Below the pieces are notes generated by a model, which was not told the origin of the DNA, did not search any database, and saw nothing but the letters and a program-made list of their open reading frames with translations. A stretch of DNA of 64,000 bases from an uncultured Saprospiraceae bacterium (lineage in GTDB: Bacteria; Bacteroidota; Bacteroidia; Chitinophagales; Saprospiraceae): the NCBI GenBank assembly GCA_937928405.1, contig CALFWZ010000054.1:1-64000 (forward strand), written 5' to 3'. Each line of letters opens with the position of its first letter. Position 1 is the first letter of the stretch. Below, in pieces: positions 26,317-34,671 of the stretch. Made by a program: the position numbers and the translations under genes.

Positions 26317-27723
26317 TCAGTTTGCCCCCTTTAAAACTTCCCCAACCTTCGCTTCTAATGCTGGGCCCCGTAAATTACGAGCAACGATCCTACCTTCGCG
26401 ATCTAACAAAACTGTAGCGGGTACGGAAGTAACGGAATATAATTGTGCCACCTGGTTTTGCCAGCCCCGTAAATCGCTGACATGCGGCCAAGTAAGTTTG
26501 TCTTTTTCGATGGCTTTGAGCCAGGCGTCTTTGCGTTTGTCGAGGCTGACACCAAGAATTTCAAAACCTTGATCTTTATATTTATTATACATTTTTACGA
26601 CGTTTGGGTTTTCGCGACGACAGGGACCACACCAGCTGGCCCAAAAGTCAACGAGGACCACTTTACCACGTAATTCGCTGAGTTTGATCGGTTTGCCATC
26701 TGGATCATTCTGCGCAAAATCAGGAGCGACAGCCCCCGTCATAAAGCTACTTGCGCGGTTGACAGCCATTCGGAAATTCTCAATCATCTGAGATTGTTCG
26801 TCACCATATTTATCTAGAAATAGGGTTCCATATTTTACAAAACTAGGATGATTTTTAGATTGTAATCCGATGGAAATTCCGCCCAAGGCATATTTATAGC
26901 CTCGTCCGTTAGGATTTAATTTTGCTAAAGTTTGATCTAGGTATTTGTGGAATCCTTCCACTGGAATAGGCTGCATACTAAGTACGGTGGCATAGTTTTT
27001 AGCTGCCTCAAATAAATAAGGAATTTGATCGTAATCAGCATTGTTTAAATCAGCAAACTGAAAATAATTGCTTGCGAAATAATCTATTTCATTGCTGAAT
27101 GTTCCTGGATTGTTTTGGAAACTTGGATAGGTGCCGAGTGCAGCTACCCGAGCAAGATAAGGATTGTGTTTTTTTAACGTATCGAGATAAGCTAGTTGTT
27201 TTTGATCGAGTTTGGCCAACCTATCCACGGCTGCTTGAGCTGCCTGTGGATTGTTACGACTTTGTGCGAATTGCCGACCGAGTTGTTGACGTTGACCGCC
27301 TACCGTACCAATTTCTTGGATGATGTTTCCGTAAGCATCATTCAATTCGGAGCCAGTAAATCTGGTAGTCTGTCGTAGATTTTGACAACCTCCGGTCATG
27401 GCGATGGTATGTTCGGTCCCTGCTATCACAGGCATCTTTTGTTGGCTGTATTGACCAATATAATAAAACTGTGGACGGTCGGTCTTAGTAATATCGAATT
27501 GAAAACTATCTTTTCCAACTAGGCGAGCGGCAGCTAATTCTTTAAACCCAACTCCATCAAATTGATAAAGTTTGATAGGTTCTTTTTCGCAGTCTTTTAA
27601 GTGTGCGTTGAGGATAAACTTATTATTTGCTTTTTCGTTAACGGTGGCTACGGTAGCTGATGGAGATTTACAACCAAAAATCAACAAACCGAAAACGGCA
27701 ATGAGTGCGTATCTAAAAATCAT
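26317..27723 (-). CDS. TlpA-like thioredoxin-fold lipoprotein with DUF4369-type domain
   Basis: The 468-residue protein begins with a lipoprotein signal (AVFGLLIFGC). It has an N-terminal DUF4369-like domain (about 35-130), a helical middle, and a C-terminal TlpA/ResA thioredoxin domain (about 340-465) with the redox motif DFWASWCGPCRRENP and the cis-proline segment SVTSVPATVLLD. Such proteins reduce or rearrange disulfides in the periplasm, often for cytochrome c maturation or secreted proteins. It converges with the frameshifted T9SS gene; no obvious partner is adjacent. Signal, both domains and both cysteines are intact. Confidence 0.9.
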   Translation of the reverse strand: MIFRYALIAVFGLLIFGCKSPSATVATVNEKANNKFILNAHLKDCEKEPIKLYQFDGVGFKELAAARLVGKDSFQFDITKTDRPQFYYIGQYSQQKMPVIAGTEHTIAMTGGCQNLRQTTRFTGSELNDAYGNIIQEIGTVGGQRQQLGRQFAQSRNNPQAAQAAVDRLAKLDQKQLAYLDTLKKHNPYLARVAALGTYPSFQNNPGTFSNEIDYFASNYFQFADLNNADYDQIPYLFEAAKNYATVLSMQPIPVEGFHKYLDQTLAKLNPNGRGYKYALGGISIGLQSKNHPSFVKYGTLFLDKYGDEQSQMIENFRMAVNRASSFMTGAVAPDFAQNDPDGKPIKLSELRGKVVLVDFWASWCGPCRRENPNVVKMYNKYKDQGFEILGVSLDKRKDAWLKAIEKDKLTWPHVSDLRGWQNQVAQLYSVTSVPATVLLDREGRIVARNLRGPALEAKVGEVLKGAN

Positions 27724-27783
27724 GATAAATTATAATTTTATTCAGATTCAAAGATAACGAAATTTTGGATGGTTTATTAATAG

Positions 27784-27817
27784 GTGTTTAATCGTTTATG
27801 GTGCTTAATTGTTTAAA
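27784..27817. repeat. Left arm of an inverted 8-bp-period repeat
   Basis: GTTT words recur at about 8-bp spacing. The reverse complement of this arm matches the arm at 28023-28058 with few differences. The pair encloses some 205 bases between the TlpA-like gene and ligA. Confidence 0.6.
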
Positions 27818-28022
27818 GCATATTTGGATTTTTTTAACTAAAAACCAATATTTTGGCAGGGTACCACCGCTAACTGTGTCATTTGCCAACCCGCGCTTTG
27901 TATTCCTGAAAGAAAGCCAGCGCGCTGATACACTTTATCAGAAAAATTTCCCAAATGTTTTGGACACTACAAGTATTCAGGATACCACTGATTTTCTGCA
28001 TCACTATAGAATTTAAACATTC
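27818..28022. other. Non-coding segment between inverted arms
   Basis: About 205 bases enclosed by the inverted arms. A 72-codon frame (27798-28016, plus strand) spans it, but it begins inside the left arm and has no recognisable domain, so I do not call it a gene. The stretch CGCGCTTTGTATTCCTGAAA and the reverse-related AGCCAGCGCGCTG nearby may pair. Nothing else is seen here. Confidence 0.4.
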
Positions 28023-28058
28023 TATAAACAGTTAAACAAATAAACGACGATTAAACAG
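28023..28058. repeat. Right arm of an inverted 8-bp-period repeat
   Basis: AAAC recurs at 28026, 28034 and 28042, then at 28053. It is complementary to the arm at 27784-27817 and ends a few bases before the ligA stop codon. Confidence 0.6.
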
Positions 28059-28064
28059 CATCTA

Positions 28065-30188
28065 TTATCCCTCAATCCGCTTTAAAAACTCCTCCTCTGT
28101 CCAAATTTCCACTGTGCCTAATGCCTGCGCCTTTTTTAATTTAGAACCCACTTTTTCACCCGCCACTAAGATATTTAATTTAGAACTGACGCCACTGACA
28201 TTTTTAGCACCTGCTTTTTCGGCCATTTGTTGTGCTTCCTTGCGATTAATGGTGAGTGATCCTGTAAATAAAATCGTTTTCCCAATGAGCGGTGCATTAG
28301 CGTCAGCAACCTGTGGAATATCTTTTTCTGTCTGTTGAACGTTGACGCCGTTGTCTTCGAGTTGTCGGATGAGGCTGATATTTTCTTCATCTCTAAAAAA
28401 GGCCGTTACATTTTTAGCTACCACTGGACCAACGTCTTTAATATCTGTAAACTGCTCTTCCGTCCAATCTTTTAAATCCATAGCGTGTTTAATTTCCGCA
28501 GCGATTAACTTAGAAACCTTGCGGCCCAAATGATGAACACTTAAACTGTATAAAAAACGGTGAAGTGGTTGTTTTTTAGCCTTCTCTACGGCTATTCGAA
28601 GGTTGGTGGCCGATCGATCTCCAAAACCTTCCAAATCAGCGATCTCGTCATAATCAAGTGTGTAAACATCTGCAATACTCTTTAGCCAACCTAGCTTGTG
28701 AAATCGCTCTACATACGAGCGACCAAAGCCGTCAATATCCATCGCATCTTTGGAAACATGATGGATCATGCGCTGCACCAGTTGTGCTTGGCAATGATAG
28801 TTGGGACAACGCCAAGCCGCTTCTTCCTCTTGACGGATCAGTGGGGTAGCACAAGATGGACAAGCCTCTGGAAACTTGATGTCAATTTCGCTACCGTCAC
28901 GGAGTTCGTCCATGGTTTTGACAATATAAGGGATGACATCTCCCGCTCGTTCGACGAGTACCGTGTCTCCGATTTTTATATCTCTTTCCGTAATAAAATC
29001 TGCGTTGTGCAGAGAGATAGAAGAAACCGTAACGCCGGCGAGTTGGACCGGTTCAATTTTAGCTACAGGCGTAATGGAGCCGATTTTACCAACCTGATAA
29101 TCTACGCTGATTAATTTAGAAGTAGCTTGTTTGGCTTTAAATTTATAAGCGATGGCCCAGCGAGGATGGTGGCTCGTGTAACCACAACGCTCCTGCAAAA
29201 CAAGATCATTTACCTTGATGACCATGCCGTCAATTTCATATTCGTAGTCCTCTCGTTCTCGTTCCCATTTTGCACAAAAATCACTGACCTCTTTGATCGT
29301 TTTACAGACCTTCCGTTCTTTGGTGGGAATTTTAAAACCTAAGTTTCCTAAGAGTTCAATCCCTGCATCATGACTTTTGAAGTCTCCCATTTTATCGTTA
29401 CCATTGGCATCCACGGCGTATCCGAGTTGATAAACAAAAGCTTCGATATGACGAACAGCGGTTTCTTTTGGATCTTTGGTACGCAGTCCGCCAGTGGCGG
29501 TATTTCTAGGATTGGCAAACAATTGTTGACCTGCTTTCGCCCGTTCTTTGTTCATTTGCTCAAAGCGATCTTTACGAATGACGGCTTCGCCTCGTAGTTC
29601 TACTTTTGCAATCTTAGATTTTGAAAAAGCTGCCCGTACGGGGATGGAACGCATTGTTTTTACGTTAGCAGAAATATCTTCACCTTCACTTCCATTACCA
29701 CGTGTCGCACCACGAACCAACAAATCATTTTCATACACCAAAGCGAGGCTGCCACCATCGTATTTAGGCTCTACACAATACTCGATGGGATAATCTTCAT
29801 CCACGTTGAGCAATTTACGAATAGAGGTATCAAAATCTTTTAAATCTTCGGCGTTATAAGAGTTGGCAAGTGAGAGCATGGGTACCAAATGCGTGACGGA
29901 AGATCCATATCCGGATATGTCACTGCTCACCCGTTGCGTAGGAGAATCTGGAACGATTAATAATGGAAAAGCTGCTTCGAGTGCTTCTAGCTTTTTATAT
30001 AAAGTATCATATTCAAAATCACTAATTACGGGATCATTCTTTACCGAATATCGCCATTCGTGATACACCAGAATTTGTCGAAGTTGGGCTGCCTGATTTT
30101 CTGCGCCAACCGAATCGGTTGCGGTCGGTGCTTCTAGAAGTTGACGAGATTGATCGACAAATTTTCGTTGTTGTTCGGTAGTGTACAT
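28065..30188 (-). CDS. ligA: NAD-dependent DNA ligase LigA
   Basis: Seals nicks between Okazaki fragments and in repair, using NAD+. The 707-residue protein has the full bacterial layout: Ia domain (about 30-95), nucleotidyltransferase domain with the adenylated lysine K142 in EPKYDGGS, OB fold (about 345-430), a four-cysteine zinc finger (CPSCATP and CPNYHCQAQ), helix-hairpin-helix repeats (about 500-610) and a C-terminal BRCT domain (about 625-705, IGKTILFTGSLTINRKEAQ). Length and motifs are normal. It is transcribed alone; 168 bases separate it from pgl upstream. Confidence 0.97.
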   Translation of the reverse strand: MYTTEQQRKFVDQSRQLLEAPTATDSVGAENQAAQLRQILVYHEWRYSVKNDPVISDFEYDTLYKKLEALEAAFPLLIVPDSPTQRVSSDISGYGSSVTHLVPMLSLANSYNAEDLKDFDTSIRKLLNVDEDYPIEYCVEPKYDGGSLALVYENDLLVRGATRGNGSEGEDISANVKTMRSIPVRAAFSKSKIAKVELRGEAVIRKDRFEQMNKERAKAGQQLFANPRNTATGGLRTKDPKETAVRHIEAFVYQLGYAVDANGNDKMGDFKSHDAGIELLGNLGFKIPTKERKVCKTIKEVSDFCAKWEREREDYEYEIDGMVIKVNDLVLQERCGYTSHHPRWAIAYKFKAKQATSKLISVDYQVGKIGSITPVAKIEPVQLAGVTVSSISLHNADFITERDIKIGDTVLVERAGDVIPYIVKTMDELRDGSEIDIKFPEACPSCATPLIRQEEEAAWRCPNYHCQAQLVQRMIHHVSKDAMDIDGFGRSYVERFHKLGWLKSIADVYTLDYDEIADLEGFGDRSATNLRIAVEKAKKQPLHRFLYSLSVHHLGRKVSKLIAAEIKHAMDLKDWTEEQFTDIKDVGPVVAKNVTAFFRDEENISLIRQLEDNGVNVQQTEKDIPQVADANAPLIGKTILFTGSLTINRKEAQQMAEKAGAKNVSGVSSKLNILVAGEKVGSKLKKAQALGTVEIWTEEEFLKRIEG

Positions 30189-30356
30189 ATGGTAGTGTTA
30201 GAATAATAGTAATAGAAAGAGGGGCAAAGATAGGGACTTACTTTTAAAATAAAAAGTTTTAAATTTCTTTTATTTTTGGGTGTATTTTGGAGAGGGTGGT
30301 GGGTCTTTATTTACTGGTGGAAATAGTGGGAAATTAAAATAATAGCGGGTAATTAT

Positions 30357-31097
30357 TTAGTTAAGCTCCAACGCACCAGCCGCTTCCGCATCCAAAAAGA
30401 ACGTAACATCAGCACCACTTCTGATGATGAGTTGTGACGGTAATTTCTCCGGATTAAAATCTCCGGTCAGTACTTCTTTTAAAACGTCCGCTTTATTTTT
30501 TCCACCAATTAAAAATACAATGCGAGCTGCTTGGTTAATAATCTCTGGCGTTAAACTAATGCGCGTCGTATCTAATTTTTCTACAAAAACCTCTTTGACC
30601 CAATACTCATCTTCGTAAAGAATTTCTGTATAAGGAAACAGCGAAGCGGTATGTCCATCGTCACCCATGCCCAGAAAGCAGAGATCAAAAACCGGTTCAT
30701 GGTCGCCAAAAAAAGTTTCTAAGGTCGTTTCGTAATCTTCAGCGGCGGCGATGGGATCTAGCGAACCATTGATGGCAAAAATATGTTCTTTCGGAATCGG
30801 TACTTGATCGAATAATAAACGCATGGCTTCACCACTATTGCTGTCTGGCGAGTTTTGCGGTACCGATCGTTCGTCACCCCAAAAAATAAAAAGCTTTGAC
30901 CAGTCTACTTTATCTTTCCAAGCATCTGTCGCTAGCAATTTAAACATCCGTTTGGGCGTACTGCCTCCAGACAAACAAACAGAACACTTATTCTTTTCAG
31001 CAATGACTGCTGCACAGGTTTCCACAAAATAGGTGGTAGCCGCTATGGCCATCTCTGGTCCGTCTTGATAAGTTTGAAATTGGTAAAGGTTTTCCAC
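30357..31097 (-). CDS. pgl: 6-phosphogluconolactonase
   Basis: Hydrolyses 6-phosphogluconolactone to 6-phosphogluconate, the second step of the oxidative pentose phosphate pathway. The 246-residue protein belongs to the NagB/RpiA-like sugar-phosphate isomerase fold (DevB/Pgl type), with CLSGGSTPKRMFKLL, WSKLFIFWGDERSVP, the FLGMGDDGHTASLFP loop and a C-terminal RIVFLIGGKNKADVL. It is the last of three pathway genes in the order gnd, zwf, pgl on the minus strand. The gaps are 186 and 243 bp and carry repeats, so they may be separate transcripts. An unrelated propeller-type lactonase lies at 60990. Confidence 0.95.
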   Translation of the reverse strand: MENLYQFQTYQDGPEMAIAATTYFVETCAAVIAEKNKCSVCLSGGSTPKRMFKLLATDAWKDKVDWSKLFIFWGDERSVPQNSPDSNSGEAMRLLFDQVPIPKEHIFAINGSLDPIAAAEDYETTLETFFGDHEPVFDLCFLGMGDDGHTASLFPYTEILYEDEYWVKEVFVEKLDTTRISLTPEIINQAARIVFLIGGKNKADVLKEVLTGDFNPEKLPSQLIIRSGADVTFFLDAEAAGALELN

Positions 31098-31340
31098 AAA
31101 AAATTAAATTATATTGTAATCAAAAAATCGAGTGTGTTCATTTAACGCTGTTTAGACTATTAACTCAATTTATCTAGTTGCAATATTTTATTAATGAAAA
31201 TATGTTAACTGGTTGATTGGTTAATTAGTCCCTTCTTTCTCAATGCTAACGCAAGAAAGACAGGCTATTGCCCAAATCAAAAAATCAAAAATCAAGAAAT
31301 CCGCATATTCATGAATCCGCACATTTGCACATCAAAAAAT

Positions 31341-32855
31341 CTACTTCTCCCCATCTTTAATCGGCGTAGTAATCCAATGAAATCCATCCGCAGCAATTAA
31401 TCTTTCGGCAGATTCAGGTCCCCAACTGTTAGCAGGATAGTTAGGAAATTCAGCAGGACTATTTTTCCAAGCATTAATGATCGGCATCACCACTTCCCAG
31501 GCCGCTTCGACTTCATCGGAGCGCATGAATAGGGTAGCGTCGCCCGTCATGACATCGTGTAGTAAGGTTTCGTACGCTTCCGGTTGTTGGGTGTCATACG
31601 CATCGCTATAGTTGAACACCATGTCTTCTGGTCCAAGTCGCATATTTAATCCTACTTGTTTGGCTTGAAATCGAATTCGGATGCCAGTGGCAGGATTGAT
31701 ACTGATAATGATCCGGTTGGGTTGTAGGCTTTCTGCTACACCCGTTGGAAATATCCGATGCGGAACGGGACGAAACTGAATCGTAATCACAGACATTTTT
31801 TCGGGCATTCGTTTACCGGAACGGACATAGAACGGGACGTTTTGCCAGCGCCAATTATCCAGATGAAATTTTACCGCCGCGAAAGTTTCTGTATTAGATT
31901 TTGGATCTACTTTATCTTTTTCGCGGTAGCCTTCTACCTGATCGCCTTTCATCCAACCCTTACTATACTGACCACGAGCCGTGTTTTCAAATACTTCTTT
32001 GGTATCGTATTTTCTGATGGCGCGAAGGACGTCCACCTTGCGACTTCTGATTTCGTTGGCACTAAAAGAAACGGGCGGTTCCATCGCTACAAAACAAAGG
32101 AGTTGTAAAACATGATTCTGAATCATATCTTTTAAGGCACCAGACTTGTCATAATATCCACCTCGGTCACCGACACCGACGGTTTCGGAAACAGTCATTT
32201 GAACATGCTCAATATATTTGCGATTCCAAATAGGTTCAAACATGACATTGGCAAACCTGAAAACAAGCATGTTTTGTACCGCCTCTTTTCCAAGATAATG
32301 GTCAATGCGGTAAATTTGTTTTTCATCAAAAATACCAGTGAGTAATTTATTTAATTTTTGAGCACTTTCTAGATCGTGACCAAAAGGTTTTTCAACGACA
32401 ATTCGTGAGCAGTCTGGATCATTACAAATACCAGCTTTGCCAAGGTTGACGGCTACTGGTTCGATGAGGCCGGGTGCGATGGCTAAGTAAAAAAGTACGT
32501 TGGGATGTTCGCCCCATTCGCCTTCGATTTTTTTAATTTCTTTGGCTAGTTTTTGATAATCTTTTTGTTCAAAAACATCAGATTGTAAATAAGAAATATT
32601 GGGGGCAAAATTTGCCCATTCCTTCTTGTCAATTTTACCTCGTCGGGAAAATTTATTAACCCCTTCGGCCAGCATGGATCGAAATTTAGTGTCTGTAAAA
32701 CTGGTGCGACCCAATCCGATGATGGCAAATTTTTCCGGCATTTGTTTATCTAGAAAAAGATTGTAAAACGCCGGCGTCAATTTTCTTTCGTTCAAATCAC
32801 CACTTCCTCCAAAGATGACAATGATAGTAGGTTTTAGAACTTCTTTATTAATCAT
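31341..32855 (-). CDS. zwf: Glucose-6-phosphate 1-dehydrogenase
   Basis: Oxidises glucose 6-phosphate to 6-phosphogluconolactone with NAD(P)+. The 504-residue protein has the coenzyme-binding FGGSGDLNERKLTPAFY near residues 15-31, the EKPFGHD segment, and the signature RIDHYLGKEAVQN with the catalytic histidine dyad partner. The substrate- and dimer-domain motifs continue to WGPESAERLI near the C terminus. Length is typical. It lies between gnd and pgl on the same strand. The 186-base region to gnd contains a long inverted, 8-bp-period repeat that could act as a transcript hairpin. Confidence 0.97.
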   Translation of the reverse strand: MINKEVLKPTIIVIFGGSGDLNERKLTPAFYNLFLDKQMPEKFAIIGLGRTSFTDTKFRSMLAEGVNKFSRRGKIDKKEWANFAPNISYLQSDVFEQKDYQKLAKEIKKIEGEWGEHPNVLFYLAIAPGLIEPVAVNLGKAGICNDPDCSRIVVEKPFGHDLESAQKLNKLLTGIFDEKQIYRIDHYLGKEAVQNMLVFRFANVMFEPIWNRKYIEHVQMTVSETVGVGDRGGYYDKSGALKDMIQNHVLQLLCFVAMEPPVSFSANEIRSRKVDVLRAIRKYDTKEVFENTARGQYSKGWMKGDQVEGYREKDKVDPKSNTETFAAVKFHLDNWRWQNVPFYVRSGKRMPEKMSVITIQFRPVPHRIFPTGVAESLQPNRIIISINPATGIRIRFQAKQVGLNMRLGPEDMVFNYSDAYDTQQPEAYETLLHDVMTGDATLFMRSDEVEAAWEVVMPIINAWKNSPAEFPNYPANSWGPESAERLIAADGFHWITTPIKDGEK

Positions 32856-32864
32856 GATATTTTA

Positions 32865-33036
32865 GCTTGTTGGCCAGTTAGCTGTTGGCTAGTTGGCTTT
32901 TCTTTTACGTAAATACTTTTTTGAAAAAATGACTTTAGAATATTCCAAATAATAGGAAGTTAGGTTTAATGATTTTTTATATGTAGAAAACGCGTTAAAA
33001 GAAAGCCAACAGGCCAACTAGCAAACGAGCTAACTA
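32865..33036. repeat. Inverted GTT/AAC repeat between gnd and zwf
   Basis: The left arm (32865-32898) has GTT at 32869, 32877, 32884 and 32892. The right arm (33001-33036) has AAC at 33008, 33016, 33024 and 33032, an exact 8-bp period. The arms are largely complementary (GCCAACTAGC and GGCCAAC words) and enclose about 100 bases. Confidence 0.7.
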
Positions 33037-33041
33037 GCAGA

Positions 33042-34457
33042 TTACCCTTCCCATTCCGTATGAAACACCCCTTTTTTATCTACTCGCTCGTAAGTATGCG
33101 AACCAAAGAAATCTCTTTGTGCTTGAATGAGATTGGCGGATAAACGGGCGCTTCGGTAACCATCATAATAGGCTAAACTGTTGACGAAGGCCGCAATGGG
33201 CAATCCTGCTTGGATGCAAATGGCCAGCACTTCTCGCGTGTCTTTTTGTAGTTTATTTAATTTTTTGGCAATGTCTTTATCGACCATTAAATTGACTAGC
33301 TTTGGATTGCGATCATAGGCTTTTCTAAAATCTTCTAACAGTGCCGCGCGGACAATACAACCTCCTCTCCAAATACGAGATACACCTTCTAGGTCGAGTT
33401 TGAATTTATACTCCTCAGAAGCTTCGCGTAGGAGTGCCATTCCTTGTGCGTAAGTAACGATAAAAGAAAAGTAAAGTGCGTTGCGTAGTTTTTCAATAAA
33501 GGCGGCTTTATCGGTTGTTTTTATTTTATAAGAAGTTCCTTTTAAAATTTTAGAGGCCGCAACTCGTTCGTCTTTTAGTCGAGAAATGTATCGAGTACCT
33601 ACGGCGATATCGATGGTTGGAATAGGCATTCCAAGGTTCATACCATCTTGAGAGGTCCACTTGCCAGTTCCTTTAGATTTGGAAGCATCCATAATAATAT
33701 CGATGACATATTTTCTACTTCCTTTTTGCTTTTTCTTAAAAATTTTGGAAGTAATTTCGACGAGAAAAGAATCTAATTCATGCTCGTTCCATTCTGTAAA
33801 ATGTGCCGCAATTTTAGGATTGGAAAGGCCACATCCTCTTTTCATTACGTCGTAGGTTTCGCCGAGTAGTTGCATTAAGCCATATTCGATACCGTTGTGC
33901 ACCATCTTGACATAATGGCCTACAGAACCTTGTCCAAGATAAGTAATGCAGGGTTCTCCGTCTACCTTGGCGGAAACCGCTTCCATAATTTTTTTGATTT
34001 TATTATACGCCTTTTTATTTCCGCCAGGCATCATACTTGGGCCGAGGCGTGCGCCAGCCGCTCCACCGGAAACACCCATGCCAATGAAGTGAATTCCTTT
34101 TTCGGCTAGGGATTTTTGTCGGGCTTCCGTATCTTTAAAAAACGAATTTCCACCGTCGATAATGATATCATCTTTATCGAGTAAAGGAAGGAGGTCTGCG
34201 ATGACATAATCCACAATTTTTCCTGCGGGAACTAGCAATAAAATTTTGCGAGGTGATTCGAGAGATTTGACGAAGTCTTTGACGTTTTTGGCGCCGTACA
34301 TATCGTAGGCTTTGGCCTCCTCCATGAGCGTATCCACCTGTTTTTTATTTTTATCATAACCGGCTACGGCAAAACCGCTATCGGCCATGTTGAGTAGTAA
34401 GTTTCTACCCATAACTCCTAGACCGATTAGTCCGAGTTCATATTTCTTTTTAGGCAT
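33042..34457 (-). CDS. gnd: 6-phosphogluconate dehydrogenase (decarboxylating)
   Basis: Converts 6-phosphogluconate to ribulose 5-phosphate and CO2, yielding NAD(P)H. The 471-residue protein has the N-terminal Rossmann motif GLIGLGVMGRNLLLNMAD, a DGGNSFFKDT stretch, the substrate-loop GMGVSGGAAGARLGPSMMPG, KMVHNGIEYGLMQL with the catalytic lysine, and a C-terminal helical domain typical of the long, dimeric form. It completes the oxidative pentose phosphate set with zwf and pgl and is first in the order of transcription. Confidence 0.97.
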   Translation of the reverse strand: MPKKKYELGLIGLGVMGRNLLLNMADSGFAVAGYDKNKKQVDTLMEEAKAYDMYGAKNVKDFVKSLESPRKILLLVPAGKIVDYVIADLLPLLDKDDIIIDGGNSFFKDTEARQKSLAEKGIHFIGMGVSGGAAGARLGPSMMPGGNKKAYNKIKKIMEAVSAKVDGEPCITYLGQGSVGHYVKMVHNGIEYGLMQLLGETYDVMKRGCGLSNPKIAAHFTEWNEHELDSFLVEITSKIFKKKQKGSRKYVIDIIMDASKSKGTGKWTSQDGMNLGMPIPTIDIAVGTRYISRLKDERVAASKILKGTSYKIKTTDKAAFIEKLRNALYFSFIVTYAQGMALLREASEEYKFKLDLEGVSRIWRGGCIVRAALLEDFRKAYDRNPKLVNLMVDKDIAKKLNKLQKDTREVLAICIQAGLPIAAFVNSLAYYDGYRSARLSANLIQAQRDFFGSHTYERVDKKGVFHTEWEG

Positions 34458-34510
34458 AGTAAAGGTGTTGTGTTGAAAGATGCGTAAAGGTATACATATT
34501 TGTTGATTTC

Positions 34511-34526
34511 TGCCTGCCGGCAGGCA
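34511..34526. repeat. 16-bp perfect palindrome TGCCTGCCGGCAGGCA
   Basis: A G+C-rich palindrome lies alone in A+T-rich intergenic DNA upstream of gnd. A related, imperfect hairpin (CCTGCC-loop-GGCAGG) lies at 49734-49750, so this looks like a dispersed REP-like element. Confidence 0.6.
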
Positions 34527-34529
34527 AGG

Positions 34530-34671
34530 TGTTGAACTGTAGATTTATTGAATTTTTATTGGAAAAAGTTCTATAAACCCTGTTCCATAAAATTGAAAAA
34601 TATTCAATTAATTAAATGTTCATTGCGTAAGCATCAATTCAACAACTCAACGATTCAACAGTTCAACAACT
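34530..34671. repeat. TTCAAC octamer array with an inverted partner
   Basis: The array 34635-34671 is made of octamers of the form NNTTCAAC/NNCTCAAC. GTGTTGAACTGT at 34530-34541 is the reverse complement of its ACAGTTCAACA part, so the ends of this intergenic region can pair. Confidence 0.6.

Noticed and set aside
27798-28016. A 72-codon plus-strand frame in the gap before ligA
   Set aside because: It begins inside an inverted repeat arm and its product has no signal peptide or domain; it is best explained as chance in non-coding sequence.
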